Shown here one piece after another: positions 50,710 to 61,401 of a DNA stretch of 64,000 nt. The DNA lies in assembly GCA_944739405.2 (NCBI GenBank), contig OX123200.2, positions 6,588,761 through 6,652,760 on the forward strand, read 5' to 3'. The translations under genes and the position numbers were made by a program. The DNA comes from Euclidia mi. Taxonomy: Eukaryota; Arthropoda; Insecta; Lepidoptera; Erebidae. Position 1 is the first letter of the stretch. Each line of letters starts with the position of its first letter. A model generated the notes under the pieces. That model made no database searches and had not been told where the DNA came from. It worked only from the letters and a program-made list of their open reading frames with translations.

Positions 50710-51747
50710 CTGGAAAATAAAATATTAAATTAAGTAACCTCATTGTCATTAGAATTGGATAACCAGTCTGCGTTATGATTATTGAGATTTCCCGAAAGGA
50801 AGTCAAGTATTTGTTTATAGATTATGCTGGGTATAAATATTATTGCACCTAAATGTAACTATGAGTACTAATACATTCTTCTAGAATATATACAAACTAA
50901 TGTGTATGTATTAAATAAAGATAAGAATTCATCGACCCTAGGTTGCCAATCATGTATGACGTACTTAGTATATATTATTTTTCCATTTAACACTACAGTA
51001 GGGCTTAAAAACTTGCTCACGGATGTTTTCCTACACAGCTAAAGTCTGTGTCAATCTAGGTTCGCGTGCGTCCCAGAAGATTACGAAATGAAGTAAAAGT
51101 CAAACGTGCCTTGGGTTCGAACCAGCACCTGAATCGATTGTAGAACACTCTCTAAACTATCACTGTTGTTACAAATATGAACATATAAACATTTGGACTT
51201 CAGTTTACTTCATTATTAATCTAGTATCAAAGTAGGTAAATATAAGATACATTTATGTTTAAACTGGACTAGCATAATAATGTCATTCCTAACAAAATGA
51301 AGGCACGTAAAGCTGTCGGTCCCGGTTCTTGTCTCAGGATAAGAATCGTTAGGCCATGTCGGAGTCCTTAGCGCGGTCTGAAAACTCCGACACCAGTGTT
51401 GGCCACATACTCACACGAAAAATAAACAACAAACAAAATGGAATTTGAAGGTATGGAAGGAGAAAAGATTTTTCTACCAGCATTATATAATGGCTGCAAC
51501 GAATCACCTAGGTTTTTAGACCGATTACACCCAAAACTTTCCAGACCAAGAGTCCACCATATTTCCCATATTTCATAGAATATTAGCTTTTCTAAATAAA
51601 GACTGCATTGCAGAGGAAAGGGATAATCTTCAAAACCTTTGGCTTTTCAACAATACGTAGTTACATGATGCACCATTTTATGAACAATACTAGCACATAT
51701 TATGTTTTTACGCACTTATAGGTACAGAGTAAAGTAAACACACATAC
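50710..51747 (-). other. Leader intron of the cysteine-rich gene
   Basis: 1038 nt, from donor AAG|GTATGT (51748/51747) to acceptor TTTTCCAG|AAATC (50710/50709). It separates a non-coding first exon (about 51838-51748) from the coding exon. It holds a family E fragment at about 51300-51420 (GCTGTCGGTCCCGGTTCTTG). Otherwise AT-rich. Confidence 0.75.
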
Positions 51748-51837
51748 CTTATAATCTTCGATAACAATCCTTATTTGAAAACAAAACAATAGTCCTTATC
51801 AACGTGTATCGGAGAGAGTTGTTAAAACAATGATAAC

Positions 51838-51952
51838 TGTGTCCATTGTGCCTCACTATATAGCATCGTGGAACGGCGTGACGAGTGCAAAATGATAAGG
51901 CTCGCGTTAATTACTGAGTATCACTAGTGTCGGTTGCAACTGCGCTGACTCA
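51838..51952 (-). promoter_or_regulatory. Core promoter with metal- and stress-response-like elements
   Basis: On the minus strand: TATATA at 51862-51857; a likely initiator CAGTT with the start A at 51838, 24 nt downstream of the first T; TGCACTCG at 51889-51882, an exact match to the metal-response element TGCRCNC(G) bound by MTF-1; and TGAGTCAGC at 51952-51944, matching the Maf/CncC (antioxidant-response) half-palindrome and AP-1. Order and spacing fit a metal/oxidative-stress inducible gene. Site assignments follow consensus knowledge; occupancy is inference. Confidence 0.65.
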
Positions 51953-52378
51953 TAAACAAGAGTGCCGTGTGAAATTATCCTGTTTCTAGAATACTAAGTG
52001 TTTGTTTACTTACTGAATGTTATGATTTGAATTGGATGACAATGCTTTTGGTCTATAGAGGTGATTCTTTTTATAAGGGCGGTTAACTGCATGTGTAAGT
52101 GGCTAACCGCAGCCCTTAATACTAGAGTTACTAACCAGCCAACACTGACGCATTGTCAAATATGGCAAAGGATAAAGAAAGTTGAGTAAAGTTTTAGAAT
52201 TCACCCTCCCTCCTTGTTTAAAAAGGAGAAGATAATGTTATGGCTTCGGCCGTACATCGATCATCTGTCGCAGAGCCAGCTGGAAAGACGATAATTTGTA
52301 CTGTAACCAGCGTAGCTCTAGCATTTGAAAGTCTTAGACACCTATCTGGTATCCTCTACGTTAAAATTATATAATTAG
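51953..52378. other. Upstream flank of the cysteine-rich gene
   Basis: No gene; GAGTGCC at 51960-51966 is one base off a second metal-response core. 52190-52360 has no recognised feature. Confidence 0.5.
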
Positions 52379-53442
52379 TCCAGTCACTTTAGGGATTCAC
52401 CTCGGAATTTGAGATAATAAGCTGGAAACTCGTATACAGCTTCATTTAGGCGTTCTAAAAGTTGTCTCAAAAGTCTCATATTATCTCGTGTCTGCGTCGT
52501 AAGTTATTCGAGGTCAAAGGTCACGAAAATCGGTTTTTTGCAATTATCTCCGTTTCTATGGTTCCAATCACTTCAACACCTATTATAAAAATTGAAGATA
52601 AAGAAAATTGCCACAACTTTTGTCTCAACTCTTTTTCTGTACGCTCAACCCTTTTCGAGATAGAGAGCGGAGAGCACCTAGCGCTCAGGCATATATACTG
52701 TTATACAAGGTCACGTTGCGGATGCAGAAAATCGGGCTTGCAATGCACTGTGGCTTGCGGACAATGCAATGGGCAAGCTTGTCTCAATGCTGTTGTATTG
52801 CAAGACGATCCTGAGGAAGAAACTGCATTTGATCCAGAAATTTTTGAAGTTTTGGAGACAACCATGCAGGTAAACGAAGATGATGAAATTGAAATTTTCA
52901 ATTTCCCAGGAGATGATGATGATGAAGAAGAAGAAGAAATTGATATTTTTGAACTTCAAGTTATTGAAGAATTTAAATTTACATTTAATTTTAATTTTAA
53001 TTGTAACAAAAGTACAGCTACTAAATAAAAATTAACTAAAATTATATTTACTTGACTTATTTCTATATACAAGGTATTATTCACCGTGATTCACGGTTGA
53101 CCTTGTATAACAGTATATATGCCTGAGCGCTGGGTGCTCTCCGCTCTCTATCTCGAAAAGGGTTGAGCGTACAGAAAAAGAGTTGAAACAAAAGTTGTTG
53201 CAAATTTTTTTATCTCCAATTTTCATAATAAGTGTTGAAGTGATTGGAACCATAGAAACGGAGATAATTGCAAAAAACCGATTTTCGTGATCTTTGACCT
53301 CGAATAACTTACGACGCAGACACGAGATAATATGAGACTTTTGAGACAACTTTTAGAACGCCAAAATGAAGCTGTATACGAGTTTCCAGCTTATTATCTC
53401 AAATTCCGAGATAGACCCCGTTTTTTGCCTAAAGTGACTGGG
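52379..53442. mobile_element. Large inverted-repeat element enclosing a CXC-motif ORF
   Basis: Arms 52379-52713 and 53098-53442 (about 335-345 bp) are inverted copies, over 90% alike by eye, beginning CAGTCACTTTAGG and ending ACAAGGTCA. A 384-bp centre separates them. The right arm has an extra CAAAAAACGGGGTCTAT-like segment near its outer end. Just inside the right arm is CACCGTGATTCACGGTTG, a short hairpin. The arms are longer than MITE ends and carry part of the ORF, so this is either a long-TIR transposon or an inverted duplication of a coding segment. Confidence 0.8.
52462..53028 (+). CDS. CXC (tesmin-like) cysteine-motif protein, element-derived
   Basis: 188 codons. Residues about 79-105 read IYCYTRSRCGCRKSGLQCTV then ACGQCNGQACLN, a C-x-C-x4-5-C-x3-C-x2-C-x4-C pattern like the CXC domain of tesmin/TSO1/MSL2-type DNA-binding proteins. 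I recall a similar domain at the C-terminus of uncharacterised insect transposon-associated proteins. An acidic tail follows (D/E run at about 152-161) and then an Asn/Phe-rich end. Residues 1-85 are encoded by the left inverted arm and repeated antisense at 53349-53077, where the CXC motif is replaced by STVNHGE. The N-terminal part may be non-coding read-through or a partial exon; the true start is uncertain. Confidence 0.5.
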   Translation: MSQKSHIISCLRRKLFEVKGHENRFFAIISVSMVPITSTPIIKIEDKENCHNFCLNSFSVRSTLFEIESGEHLALRHIYCYTRSRCGCRKSGLQCTVACGQCNGQACLNAVVLQDDPEEETAFDPEIFEVLETTMQVNEDDEIEIFNFPGDDDDEEEEEIDIFELQVIEEFKFTFNFNFNCNKSTATK

Positions 53443-54147
53443 CTAAATAGCTACGACCTTGACAGCAAAGTGACGACTTTGTGATAGACATTGATGTGCT
53501 ACCTGTATGACTGATAATGACTGTACCTATTTTTTAACACCATCGATGACTGCCGAATTAAGGAATAGTCAGGTACCATAATGTCGGAGAGGAAGGTACA
53601 GGGAAGAAGAACTAAAACAAATACAGGGACAGTGAAGTTATGGCCATTCATTATTATCTAAATAAAACCCAACTGTGCAAGTCTTCTGCAACTTAGCTGT
53701 GTTTCGCAGTCCAACCCACGCAAAAATCGCAGAGGAATTCGTACAACGACGCCCCCACTTGACCAAACGATAGTAATCCTTGGTCCACTTCTTGAAAGGC
53801 TACATTTTAATCTCTTGTAATCATACAGTGTGTGACAAATGAAACAATAAGCTGTAGTCGTAAGTGACGTAAGTGTAGCAAAACGTTTTAATATTCAGAG
53901 ACTTGTTTGTACAGTTGGCAATATCTTATTTTATTTAGGGTTGTATTTAACTGTTACTCAATTTATCTCTGATTATAAATACTAAAAAATACTGACTTGC
54001 ACACTAAAATACAAATTGCACCACAAAATATACTCACAAAATATTTCATAACGAACACCTGTTTATTGACCGTTGCAAATCTCTAATAATAAAAATAAAC
54101 CTTTCAATTACAGAAGCATATCATTTTTTTTACTTTTAACAACCAAA
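53443..54147. other. No gene seen
   Basis: AT-rich, short frames only. Confidence 0.5.
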
Positions 54148-54262
54148 TAAATTAATAAGCTAAGTTGACGGAGTCCTATTTTTGGCTTAAGGGTCAAAAG
54201 AGAACCTAACATAACCTATTAAGTTTTCTGAGTGGATAAGTTTCCCGAGCGGATGAGACTCT
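54148..54262 (-). repeat. Dispersed repeat K (copy 2)
   Basis: Reverse copy of 22785-22925 (AAGCTAAGTTGACGGAGTCC, GAACCTAACATAACCTATTA) with the hairpin mostly lost. Confidence 0.75.
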
Positions 54263-54842
54263 TCATATCAAATGATATTTTGTAGAAACATCGACATATT
54301 TGGTGTGCAAATAGTATTTTAGTGTGCAAATCAGTATTTTAGTGAAATAATAAAGTTTCTTAGCGTAACGCACTTCAGTGTGTTACTTAAGATATTTGAG
54401 CGTTCAGTTTTAACGATATTATTAGGTACGTATGAACCAATCGCAAGGGCAAATATATATCCCCAATAATCAAATTCCCGCTATGGGTGTGAGGGCATTT
54501 TATTTACGCGATTCTGCGTAATACGAAGAGAACAAGAATCTACACGCTAACTCGCTAAGTCTATGTATCTGCAGAATATTTGCCCCTTGTGATTGGTCTG
54601 GCGGTCACAGGAGGTATTACCGCAGTTGTTACCGCCCCCTGAAAATATCGAGCAATATCTCTTAGGTATGTAAACATCAGTACTTCAAATTCAACAAACT
54701 AAGTTATGATCCTGTCTACCTTCCTTACCTGCTACGTGTAAACGGGCCATCTAACCAAGCTAACAAGTATGTCAACTCATCTGGAGACCCCGGGATCTTG
54801 CACTAAAAGGGTCATCATTTTTTTACATATTTCTCTGCTAAT
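54263..54842. other. No gene seen
   Basis: AT-rich; TTTTAGTGTGCAAAT.AGTATTTTAGTG shows a short direct repetition at 54312-54342. Confidence 0.5.
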
Positions 54843-55030
54843 ATCATCAGCCCTTTATACTTTCCCACTGCTGGCCATTTATCGGTGAAGGAAAACATGG
54901 TGAGGAAACCTGCATGTCTGAGAGTTCTCCATAATGTCCTCAAAAGACATGTGAAGTCTGCCAACCCGCACTTGGCCAGCGTGGTGGACTATGGCCTTAC
55001 CCTTCTCATAGTGAGATGAGGCCCGTGCCC
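54843..55030 (+). repeat. SINE-B 3' part, rearranged
   Basis: GGTGAGGAAACCTGCATGTC through CTTCTCATAGTGAGATGAGG then CCCGTGCCC in plus orientation, preceded by a reversed tail piece (CATCAGCCCTTTATACTTTC) at 54845-54864. This looks like a rearranged or nested copy. 55060-55200 is a diverged family A-like remnant (reverse). Confidence 0.65.
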
Positions 55031-55205
55031 TAATATGCATCGCAATTAATCAATAAGAGTATTTGACCTACTATATCACGCTGACCCGTCGCCGCGTCGG
55101 TTTGGTAATGGTTTGATGTCGCGTTTTCCATTTCTTCTCAAAGATATTCTTTAGACATCTCTTACGACACCCACAGAATTAAATGGACTGGTGATACTTT
55201 ATTTG

Positions 55206-55450
55206 ACGACCGGTTGGCGCAGCGGGAGTGTAAGCGACTGCTACGCCGAAGCTAAGGTCGCAGGTTCGATTCCCGCTCAAGTCAGGTTGTGTGCATGAAT
55301 ATAGCTGTTTGTCTTGGTCTGGGTGTTTCTATGTATAATATGTATGTATTTACAAAAAAAAAAGTATGTATGTATGTTTATTCATTATCTAGTACCCATA
55401 ACACAAGCTCTGCTTAGCTTGGGACTAGATGGTGATGTGTGTATGTGGTA
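55206..55450 (+). mobile_element. SINE-D, full length
   Basis: tRNA-like head CCGGTTGGCGCAGCGGGAGT with B-box GCAGGTTCGATTCCCGC, body GAATATAGCTGTTTGTCTTG then GTCTGGGTGTTT, and 3' block TAGTACCCATAACACAAGCT then CTGCTTAGCTTGGGACTAGA. An internal A9/TATG tract lies at about 55350-55378. Confidence 0.8.
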
Positions 55451-55751
55451 TAATATTATTATTATTTGTATTCTTAATCCGTCACTCACGTAGGCTAGAC
55501 GAACTAAATACCAAATGGTACATATCCCGAAAGACAATTTAAAACTAACCTTCGCAATACCAAAAAGCCTGCGTTGCGAATAAATTAATATTTCGCCTAG
55601 CTATAGCGTGGGCAACAGACTTACTCGCCTTGAATACTAAATACGGATCGACAAGTGACAGTTAGACTATAGCTGCTTTATTGCCAATATCGAAATGTAT
55701 TCACGTCTTGTTTTTTAATCCTGCAAAAATTATTTTGTGTTATTTTTTATC

Positions 55752-55996
55752 GACTGCCTCCGTGGTACAGTGGATAGCGAATGCGTTTACTGTTCAGGAG
55801 GTTCCGGGCTCGATTCCCGGGTCGGATAAAAGTGTTACTGGTTTTCTGAATTCTCAGTAGCAGCACGGAGTCTGGCAAAGTGTCCGGTAACGGCTATAGG
55901 CTATAGACATGAGACCTACAAATCAGAACATGACGAAATGCGGGTGCAACATTACACCTCTGGCTAACCCTTCTGAGATACAGGCGTGAGTCTAAA
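55752..55996 (+). mobile_element. SINE-C with a different tRNA-type head
   Basis: The head GACTGCCTCCGTGGTACAGT then GGATAGCG and B-box GGGCTCGATTCCCGGG differ from other SINE-C copies, but the body (CTCAGTAGCAGCACGGAGTC) and 3' end (ATACAGGCGTGAGTCT) are the same. Confidence 0.8.
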
Positions 55997-56892
55997 ATTT
56001 TTTTTATCGGTTTTTAGTGGCTTGGAAGTAATGTACAATAAACAATTGTATACACAATAAAGTTATCTACAGTAATAAATATTGATTAGTTCACTTCATA
56101 TTGGATAATCAATGCTATATCAGATTTATCAAGTTATTGGTTTTTTGATGATTGTACATTTTACACCAGAGTCAAGGTGAAAATTGACGAGATTTTTAAG
56201 ACAATCCTAATTGCAATGTTATTTTTAAACGACTCCCCTTTAAAAATAATATAGTATACCTAAAGTAAATACCACAAAACTGCATCAATACCTATAAAGA
56301 AAATCATAACAGTTTCTGCAATCACTCAGAAAACTAATCGTGATTGCGCAAATTCTGAAAACAAACGAGGCTGTCTAAGTAATACCTCCTTCTCCTCCGT
56401 AAATTACTTACAAAGCCAATTACTAACATACCAACAGTAAACCTCACTAAACGCTAAATAATACTAAAAACAGTGTCTCAAGTAACGGCTAAAAAGAGAA
56501 ATTAGGCGCCACAGAGAAAGTAATGCGAGACTGCAATTTATTTGCATTCTAAAGGCTTGTGACGCAACCACTACTTACATCCTTTTATGAACATTCTATG
56601 CAACAAATTCACTGTTTACAGTACTGTTGAATTCGTACTTCCATACTATTATTACTATTAATAAACATGAACGTTTGTGATGATGGATGCTTGTTACTCT
56701 TTCACTCAAAAACTGATGTACGGATTTTGATGAAACTTTGCAGTAATTAACAGAATAGCTTAATATGTTACTTTCTTACGCGTTATATATCTAGTTGACG
56801 AACCAGGGTCAAACATAGGACAAAGCTTTTCAAAAATTTACCCCGCCTGGTCTTACATGGGCCGAAAGTTTGTATGAAATTTGACACACAGC
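55997..56892. other. No gene seen
   Basis: AT-rich. 56640-56820 has AACATGAACGTTTGTGATGA and AACTGATGTACGGATTTTGA, weakly reminiscent of Lep1-like Helitron bodies. Confidence 0.5.
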
Positions 56893-57058
56893 ACTACCCT
56901 CATTCCCACTACTGTGCCACCTGTGTAGCCAGGTTCAGCAGCAGTGACCATTGGTGACAACGAGTTCTGACACTCGTGAAGTCCCGGTGAAAGTTAACTG
57001 TCTTGGAACCCGCAACGAACTACTTAATTAGAAGTATATTGGAGGAGTTGGAAAATAA
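56893..57058 (+). repeat. Dispersed repeat I (copy 2)
   Basis: Matches 7971-8134 in the same orientation. Confidence 0.8.
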
Positions 57059-57366
57059 TCCGTGTTATCTAGTTGAACAAAAAAAAAACTTTTTATCGAC
57101 ATAGGCAATGTCGAGGCTATAAACTAGTGTTTCTTTAAATATTTATTGAATATTTTTTGCTCAGTAACTTTTACTTCATGGTATTGTAAAATCGATATGC
57201 GGAAAGAAGTTTTTGTGTGCAAAATAATGTATTCGTCGATTTCTTGTTATGATTGATATTTTATGTATGCTTCTTTACGTTTTGAAAAGAAATGCAATGT
57301 TTTTTCATAGCTTCCTAGAACCTGCATGTATTTTTAAACTTTCACGATGAGTATTTTATTTTTTTT
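57059..57366. other. No gene seen
   Basis: AT-rich linker with homopolymer runs. Confidence 0.5.
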
Positions 57367-57520
57367 ATAGTCTCACGCCTGTATCCCCGAAGGGGTATGC
57401 AGAGGTGTTAATATTACACCCACATTTCGCCATGAATTTTAGGTACCACGTAATAGGGGGCGAGCCTATTGCCGTTACCGGGCACATCACCAGACTCCGG
57501 TGTTGCTCCTTCTGTATACC
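57367..57520 (-). mobile_element. SINE-C, 3' part (reverse)
   Basis: TCACGCCTGTATCCCCGAAG through CGAGCCTATTGCCGTTACCG then GGCACATCACCAGACTCCGG. The head is missing (5'-truncated). Confidence 0.8.
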
Positions 57521-57629
57521 CCGACATTCCAAAGGTCTTCTCTATTAGGGCGGCATTTTTATCATACTTTTATTCTTTAAGGTGATAGTTTTGTAAATTT
57601 CGCTGTCCATACTTACAAAAAATCGGGTA

Positions 57630-57900
57630 TCGGGTTCGAATCCACGGCGTGCACGAATGACTTTTCGGAGTTATGTGTGTATTGAGTTGTTAATTATCGC
57701 TTGGCCAGTGCCTCGGAGAGCACGTTAAGCCGTCGGTCCCGGTTGTCATGAAGATCTTTGACAGTCGTTATAGGGCGTCAGTACCTTCTAAATAAACTGA
57801 CACTAGTCTAAACCATGGAATATCGCTAACCCTTCGGGTTGTGGAGGTCAGACAGGCAGTCGCCCCGTGGAAAAGCTAATATTCAGCCAAATCCGGTTAG
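57630..57900 (+). repeat. SINE-B head joined to repeat family E
   Basis: 57628-57700 is a SINE-B head/body start (GGGTTCGAATCCACGGCGTG, GACTTTTCGGAGTTATGTGT). From 57705 family E follows (CAGTGCCTCGGAGAGCACGT then TAAGCC, ATGGAATATCGCTAACCCTT, GACTAGTAAGCGGACCCC). This may be the full form of family E: a SINE sharing the SINE-B type head. Confidence 0.65.
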
Positions 57901-58405
57901 ACTAGTAAGCGGACCCCAGGTTGAAACTGGGATAACGCTAGGAGGGTGAGGATACTTACAAAAAAAAAGCCAGTAACAAACACATCCAGGTCTGGGTGTA
58001 ATTTGCGTCCATTTTATTGAATATTTTTTTAACGTTGTTTAAAAAAATGTTTTTCGTCATAATATCTAAAGAAATTGGTTTTTGCCATCCAAACAGAACA
58101 TTCTATCAAATGACCGAAAATAAACTTTTATTACGACATTCATAAACTGTCAGTTTAATTGTGTAGTAACATCTTCATTGCGGTTACAGCCAATTGCAGC
58201 ACGTTCAACAAGGAAATATCTAACAACACAATTTTTCAATAGACCCATGGTAAGAAAATTTTTGTGTTCTAAGATAACTGCACCTATGCCGTAGTGGTCG
58301 TAACAGTTTGTGTTATCTAAAAATAGTTATTTCGAGTCTGGATTCTTTTCTTCGTTGATTGGATGTTTGTCCTGCTGTAATAACTCCTCCAAGGCACAGT
58401 ATTAA
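57901..58405. other. No gene seen
   Basis: AT-rich; nothing recognised. Confidence 0.5.
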
Positions 58406-58833
58406 GCTGATTTTCTACCAGAGTGGCGAGACGAGGCGAGGCGAGGAGAGAATTGAAATTTGTAATTGTATGGCAAATTTTCAATTCTCTCCCAGCGTAT
58501 CTTTTGATGATTCGTTGGTGGAAACAGTGTGGATTGGCGAGAATATGCGAGGCGTGAATTGAAATATTTGTTTGTGTAAAAATGAACCGTATTACTTCAG
58601 ACATAGAGTATAAATTAACTTTGCAACAGAAACACGCTTCTCGCGATAGAAATTGCGTGTGTATTGCAAGACGAACTCAAACAGCACTGTACCTATATCT
58701 TTATCTAATGAAGCCTACGGGCGGCGCGGCGGTCACGCGCGAGCTCGCGATGGCAATTTTTAGTGGAAAAGGGTCAGTGCGATTTCAATTCTCTTCTCGC
58801 CTAGTCTCGTCTCGCCACTCTGGTGGAAAATCA
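58406..58833. mobile_element. hAT-like MITE with ~50-bp inverted ends
   Basis: GATTTTCTACCAGAGTGGCG then AGACGAGGCGAGGCGAGGAG (58408-) and the complementary CGCCTAGTCTCGTCTCGCCA then CTCTGGTGGAAAATCACC (to 58833). Inner arm parts GAGAATTGAAAT also pair. 428 bp. Short frames inside are non-coding. Superfamily inferred from the CAGAGTGG-type end only. Confidence 0.75.
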
Positions 58834-59439
58834 CCTTCATTGAGATATATTTAAATAAAAAGGAAATCATACCAGATGTAAGTACGATCGCTATCCCCAT
58901 GAAACCAAGTTAAGTGAGTTGAAAGAAGATAATCACTTCCTCATACGGCATTCCTTTTAATATTAAATGTCTAGAGACAAACTTGCACCGCGACATTCAA
59001 AATGGCCAATCGAAATTAATTCCGTGTTCGGTTTCCTTCAAAAGCACTTTTTAAGACAAGGAAATACGTAAGTGGGAGTACAACAACCACTTGTATGGCA
59101 ACGTGCTTATTCCACGAGCACTAAAGAGGATGATGGCATGTAAGGAAGATTGCCTTTCTAGAAAAGGAAGGAATACGCGCGTAATATGTCTGTCGGCATA
59201 TTCTTTCTGATTTGTCTGTGTTTACGGTTCTCGGCAATTATTAAACTGAATCTGAAACGATTTAGGGTGAGATGTTTTTGTTAAGTGGTTGCTTACGTTA
59301 AGTTAAATATGTATTTGGATATCATTCATATATTTTATCAACTGCTCCATCTACAAATATGAGGGATACATGATCTTATGTATTCCTGTAAATAAATGTC
59401 TGCCTGCATATACATAAAATCTACCTATACCACAATAAA
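58834..59439. other. No gene seen
   Basis: AT-rich; no recognised repeat. Confidence 0.5.
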
Positions 59440-59580
59440 TCATTCCCACTGCTGAACCCGGGCCTGTTCGCACTGTGGGAAGAGTTCGGTCCACCACGCT
59501 GACCTTGTGCGGGTTGGTAGACTTCACGTGTCTTTCGAGATCATTATAGAAAACTCTCAGAGATGGAGCTTAAGGACCTC
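59440..59580 (-). repeat. SINE-B 3' fragment (reverse)
   Basis: CCCACTGCTGAACCCGGGCC, CCACCACGCTGACC and TAGACTTCACGTGTCTTTCG; the head is missing. Confidence 0.7.
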
Positions 59581-59650
59581 ACAATGTAAGCACAGTCAAA
59601 TAGTAAGCATTCTATACATGCTCACAAAAATATTTACGTATGTCCTGATC

Positions 59651-59752
59651 TATACCAAGCCGTTTGGTCAGCGTGGTATAATAGGCCAATTCCTCCTTTC
59701 AAAGGAGAGGCCTAGTCCACCAGTGGACTGTTAAAGGCTGATGATGATGATC
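59651..59752 (+). repeat. Repeat family A (copy 6, 5'-truncated)
   Basis: Only the 3' ~100 bp (CTATACCAAGCCGTTTGGTC to GGCTGATGATGATGAT), a typical retroposition truncation. Confidence 0.8.
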
Positions 59753-60046
59753 TCTAGATAAGGCCCTCACCATACATACAAAAAATCAATAAACGAACAA
59801 CGATTATCACATCAAATAAAACACAATTGATTGTTAAACTTGACCCAGTATAGCCCGCATTGCTGTACACATTATGATGTAACTTATTTGTAACAATAGG
59901 CAATACGGTGCCATCTGGGTAACCTTCGAATTAATATATGGGAAGCCATGTTAGGTGACGTGATATACATGAATGCCGTATTTATAAAGACATATTTTAC
60001 TTTACAATAGGATATTCACTTCTATCTAAATATTTAATTATTACAA
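59753..60046. other. No gene seen
   Basis: AT-rich. Confidence 0.5.
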
Positions 60047-60268
60047 ATGTTTTTACTACAAAGGGGAAGACCTAGGCGGACGTTCTCTGACCAGATTGAA
60101 AAAATCCTAAAAAAAGGAGAGGTCAGGAGTACCCTTAACAGAAGAGCATGCATGAGAAACTTGATGGGAGTGAATGAAGCAAGAGAGGTATGTCAATATC
60201 GTTGCAAATGGCGTTCCGTAGTCTCTGCCTACCCCTCCGGGAAACAGGCGTGAGTTTATGTATGTATG
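60047..60268 (+). pseudogene. RTE-like LINE, C-terminal fragment (copy 2)
   Basis: 68-codon open frame with GRPRRTFSDQIEKILKKGEV, STLNRRACM, GVNEAREVCQYRCKWRSVVS then AYPSGKQA and a stop. The first codons come from flanking DNA. Same LINE as 9394-9640; the 3' end is CTACCCCTCCGGGAAACAGG then CGTGAGTTTATG and (TATG)n. It is a 5'-truncated copy of about 200 bp without internal stops in this last part. Confidence 0.75.
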
Positions 60269-60294
60269 TTTTGACTACTAAATCTGTGCTACAA

Positions 60295-60500
60295 TTCTTC
60301 CCTTACGGAATGACTGACAGACAACGTGTGTTGTCTGGGTGTGTACCCGACACTGCTGGGCGGAAGACGCTGAAATTTGGCATGTATGTTGCTTGGGGAA
60401 TTGAGAGGTTGCACTACGAAGGTATTTCCTGAAATAGACACAGTCAATATTTTTTTTAAATATGTGCGTTCGTAGCTGCGAGCATCCTCTAGCGTAATAT
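60295..60500 (+). repeat. Repeat family D (copy)
   Basis: GACTGACAGACAACGTGTG start, TGAAATTTGGCATGTATGTT and end GTAGCTGCGAGCATCCTCTA then G. Confidence 0.75.
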
Positions 60501-61133
60501 AGCATTTAATCATCTAGTTTCTTATATCTCTATTTCGTTATAATAATATTGATAAATATTTATGTTATTTTCAGGTACCTTCAGTGAGCTGTCAAATTCA
60601 GAAACTTAGTTGGTAAGCTGTATTCTGCCCTAAACCATTTAACATCACTTTTGATTACGAGAATTACGTCTCACTGCTCCCAATAAATAAAACTTCACAA
60701 AATATTTCATCCAGTTTAAAACTTAAACTCTAGCGCCTAGTATCAATAGCAACCTACCCAGCTCAAAAACACATTATTCATATCAAAGTAAACTCATCAG
60801 TACGAAGCTTAGATGAGTGCTTAGAGCACCATGGCCCCCAATGCGGTAACACGAAGATCCCGGGGTCAACTCGTGAGGTCCCTGATGAAAGTAAGATTGT
60901 TGAACTGACACAGTTCTGTGATGCCCATGACGACACAATTCTGCTGATCATCCGCTTTAACAAGTCGTGAGCCGGTCTAGTTTAATGGTACTATTAGTAC
61001 CAAGTTTGTGAAAATTTGTACTAGAGTTTAAAAGTTGGTACCTACCTAAATAAAAAAAAACTGTAAATTATAAGACATGGACTAAATATTCTTCATTATT
61101 TTGATGTATTCGTAGTAAGTAGCACCAATACTT
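60501..61133. other. No gene seen
   Basis: AT-rich; no recognised repeat. Confidence 0.5.
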
Positions 61134-61147
61134 AGGATTATTTTTAG

Positions 61148-61401
61148 CCCAAATTGCGGGTGCGGGGGACAGTTTTGTCTGTCCCTCGTAGTCGGGTGCT
61201 GTCGCGAGAGGAGAGGCGTGTCGGTGTTGCGTTGCCGTCCTCCCTATCCTCTGCGGCCGCTGGGTGTTTTGGCGGCGGAGCCCAACACCTTCATCCGCCG
61301 CCAAGGGGCTTTGTTCAGGGCCCGCCTGACCATTGGGGGGTTGCGACGAATGCTTCGACGATACCCGACCCTCCGACACACGGGTACATGAGAAGAAAAA
61401 A
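61148..61401 (+). mobile_element. GC-rich retroposon (LINE 3' end) with 14-bp target duplication
   Basis: 254 bp, markedly GC-rich, ending in AGAAGAAAAAAA. AGGATTATTTTTAG is duplicated at 61134-61147 and 61402-61415, proving insertion in plus orientation by a poly(A)-type retroposition. Long overlapping frames on both strands are a by-product of base composition. Probably the 3' UTR of a 5'-truncated GC-rich LINE; whether it belongs to the element at 1-3430 cannot be tested here. Confidence 0.82.

Noticed and set aside
55206..55290. Possible tRNA gene (A- and B-box present)
   Set aside because: The sequence continues into a SINE body seen elsewhere, and a closed cloverleaf with an acceptor stem is not apparent. 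The same holds for the other tRNA-like heads.
58582..58854. 90-codon ORF
   Set aside because: Lies in a MITE and runs through its terminal repeat; not conserved in any visible way.
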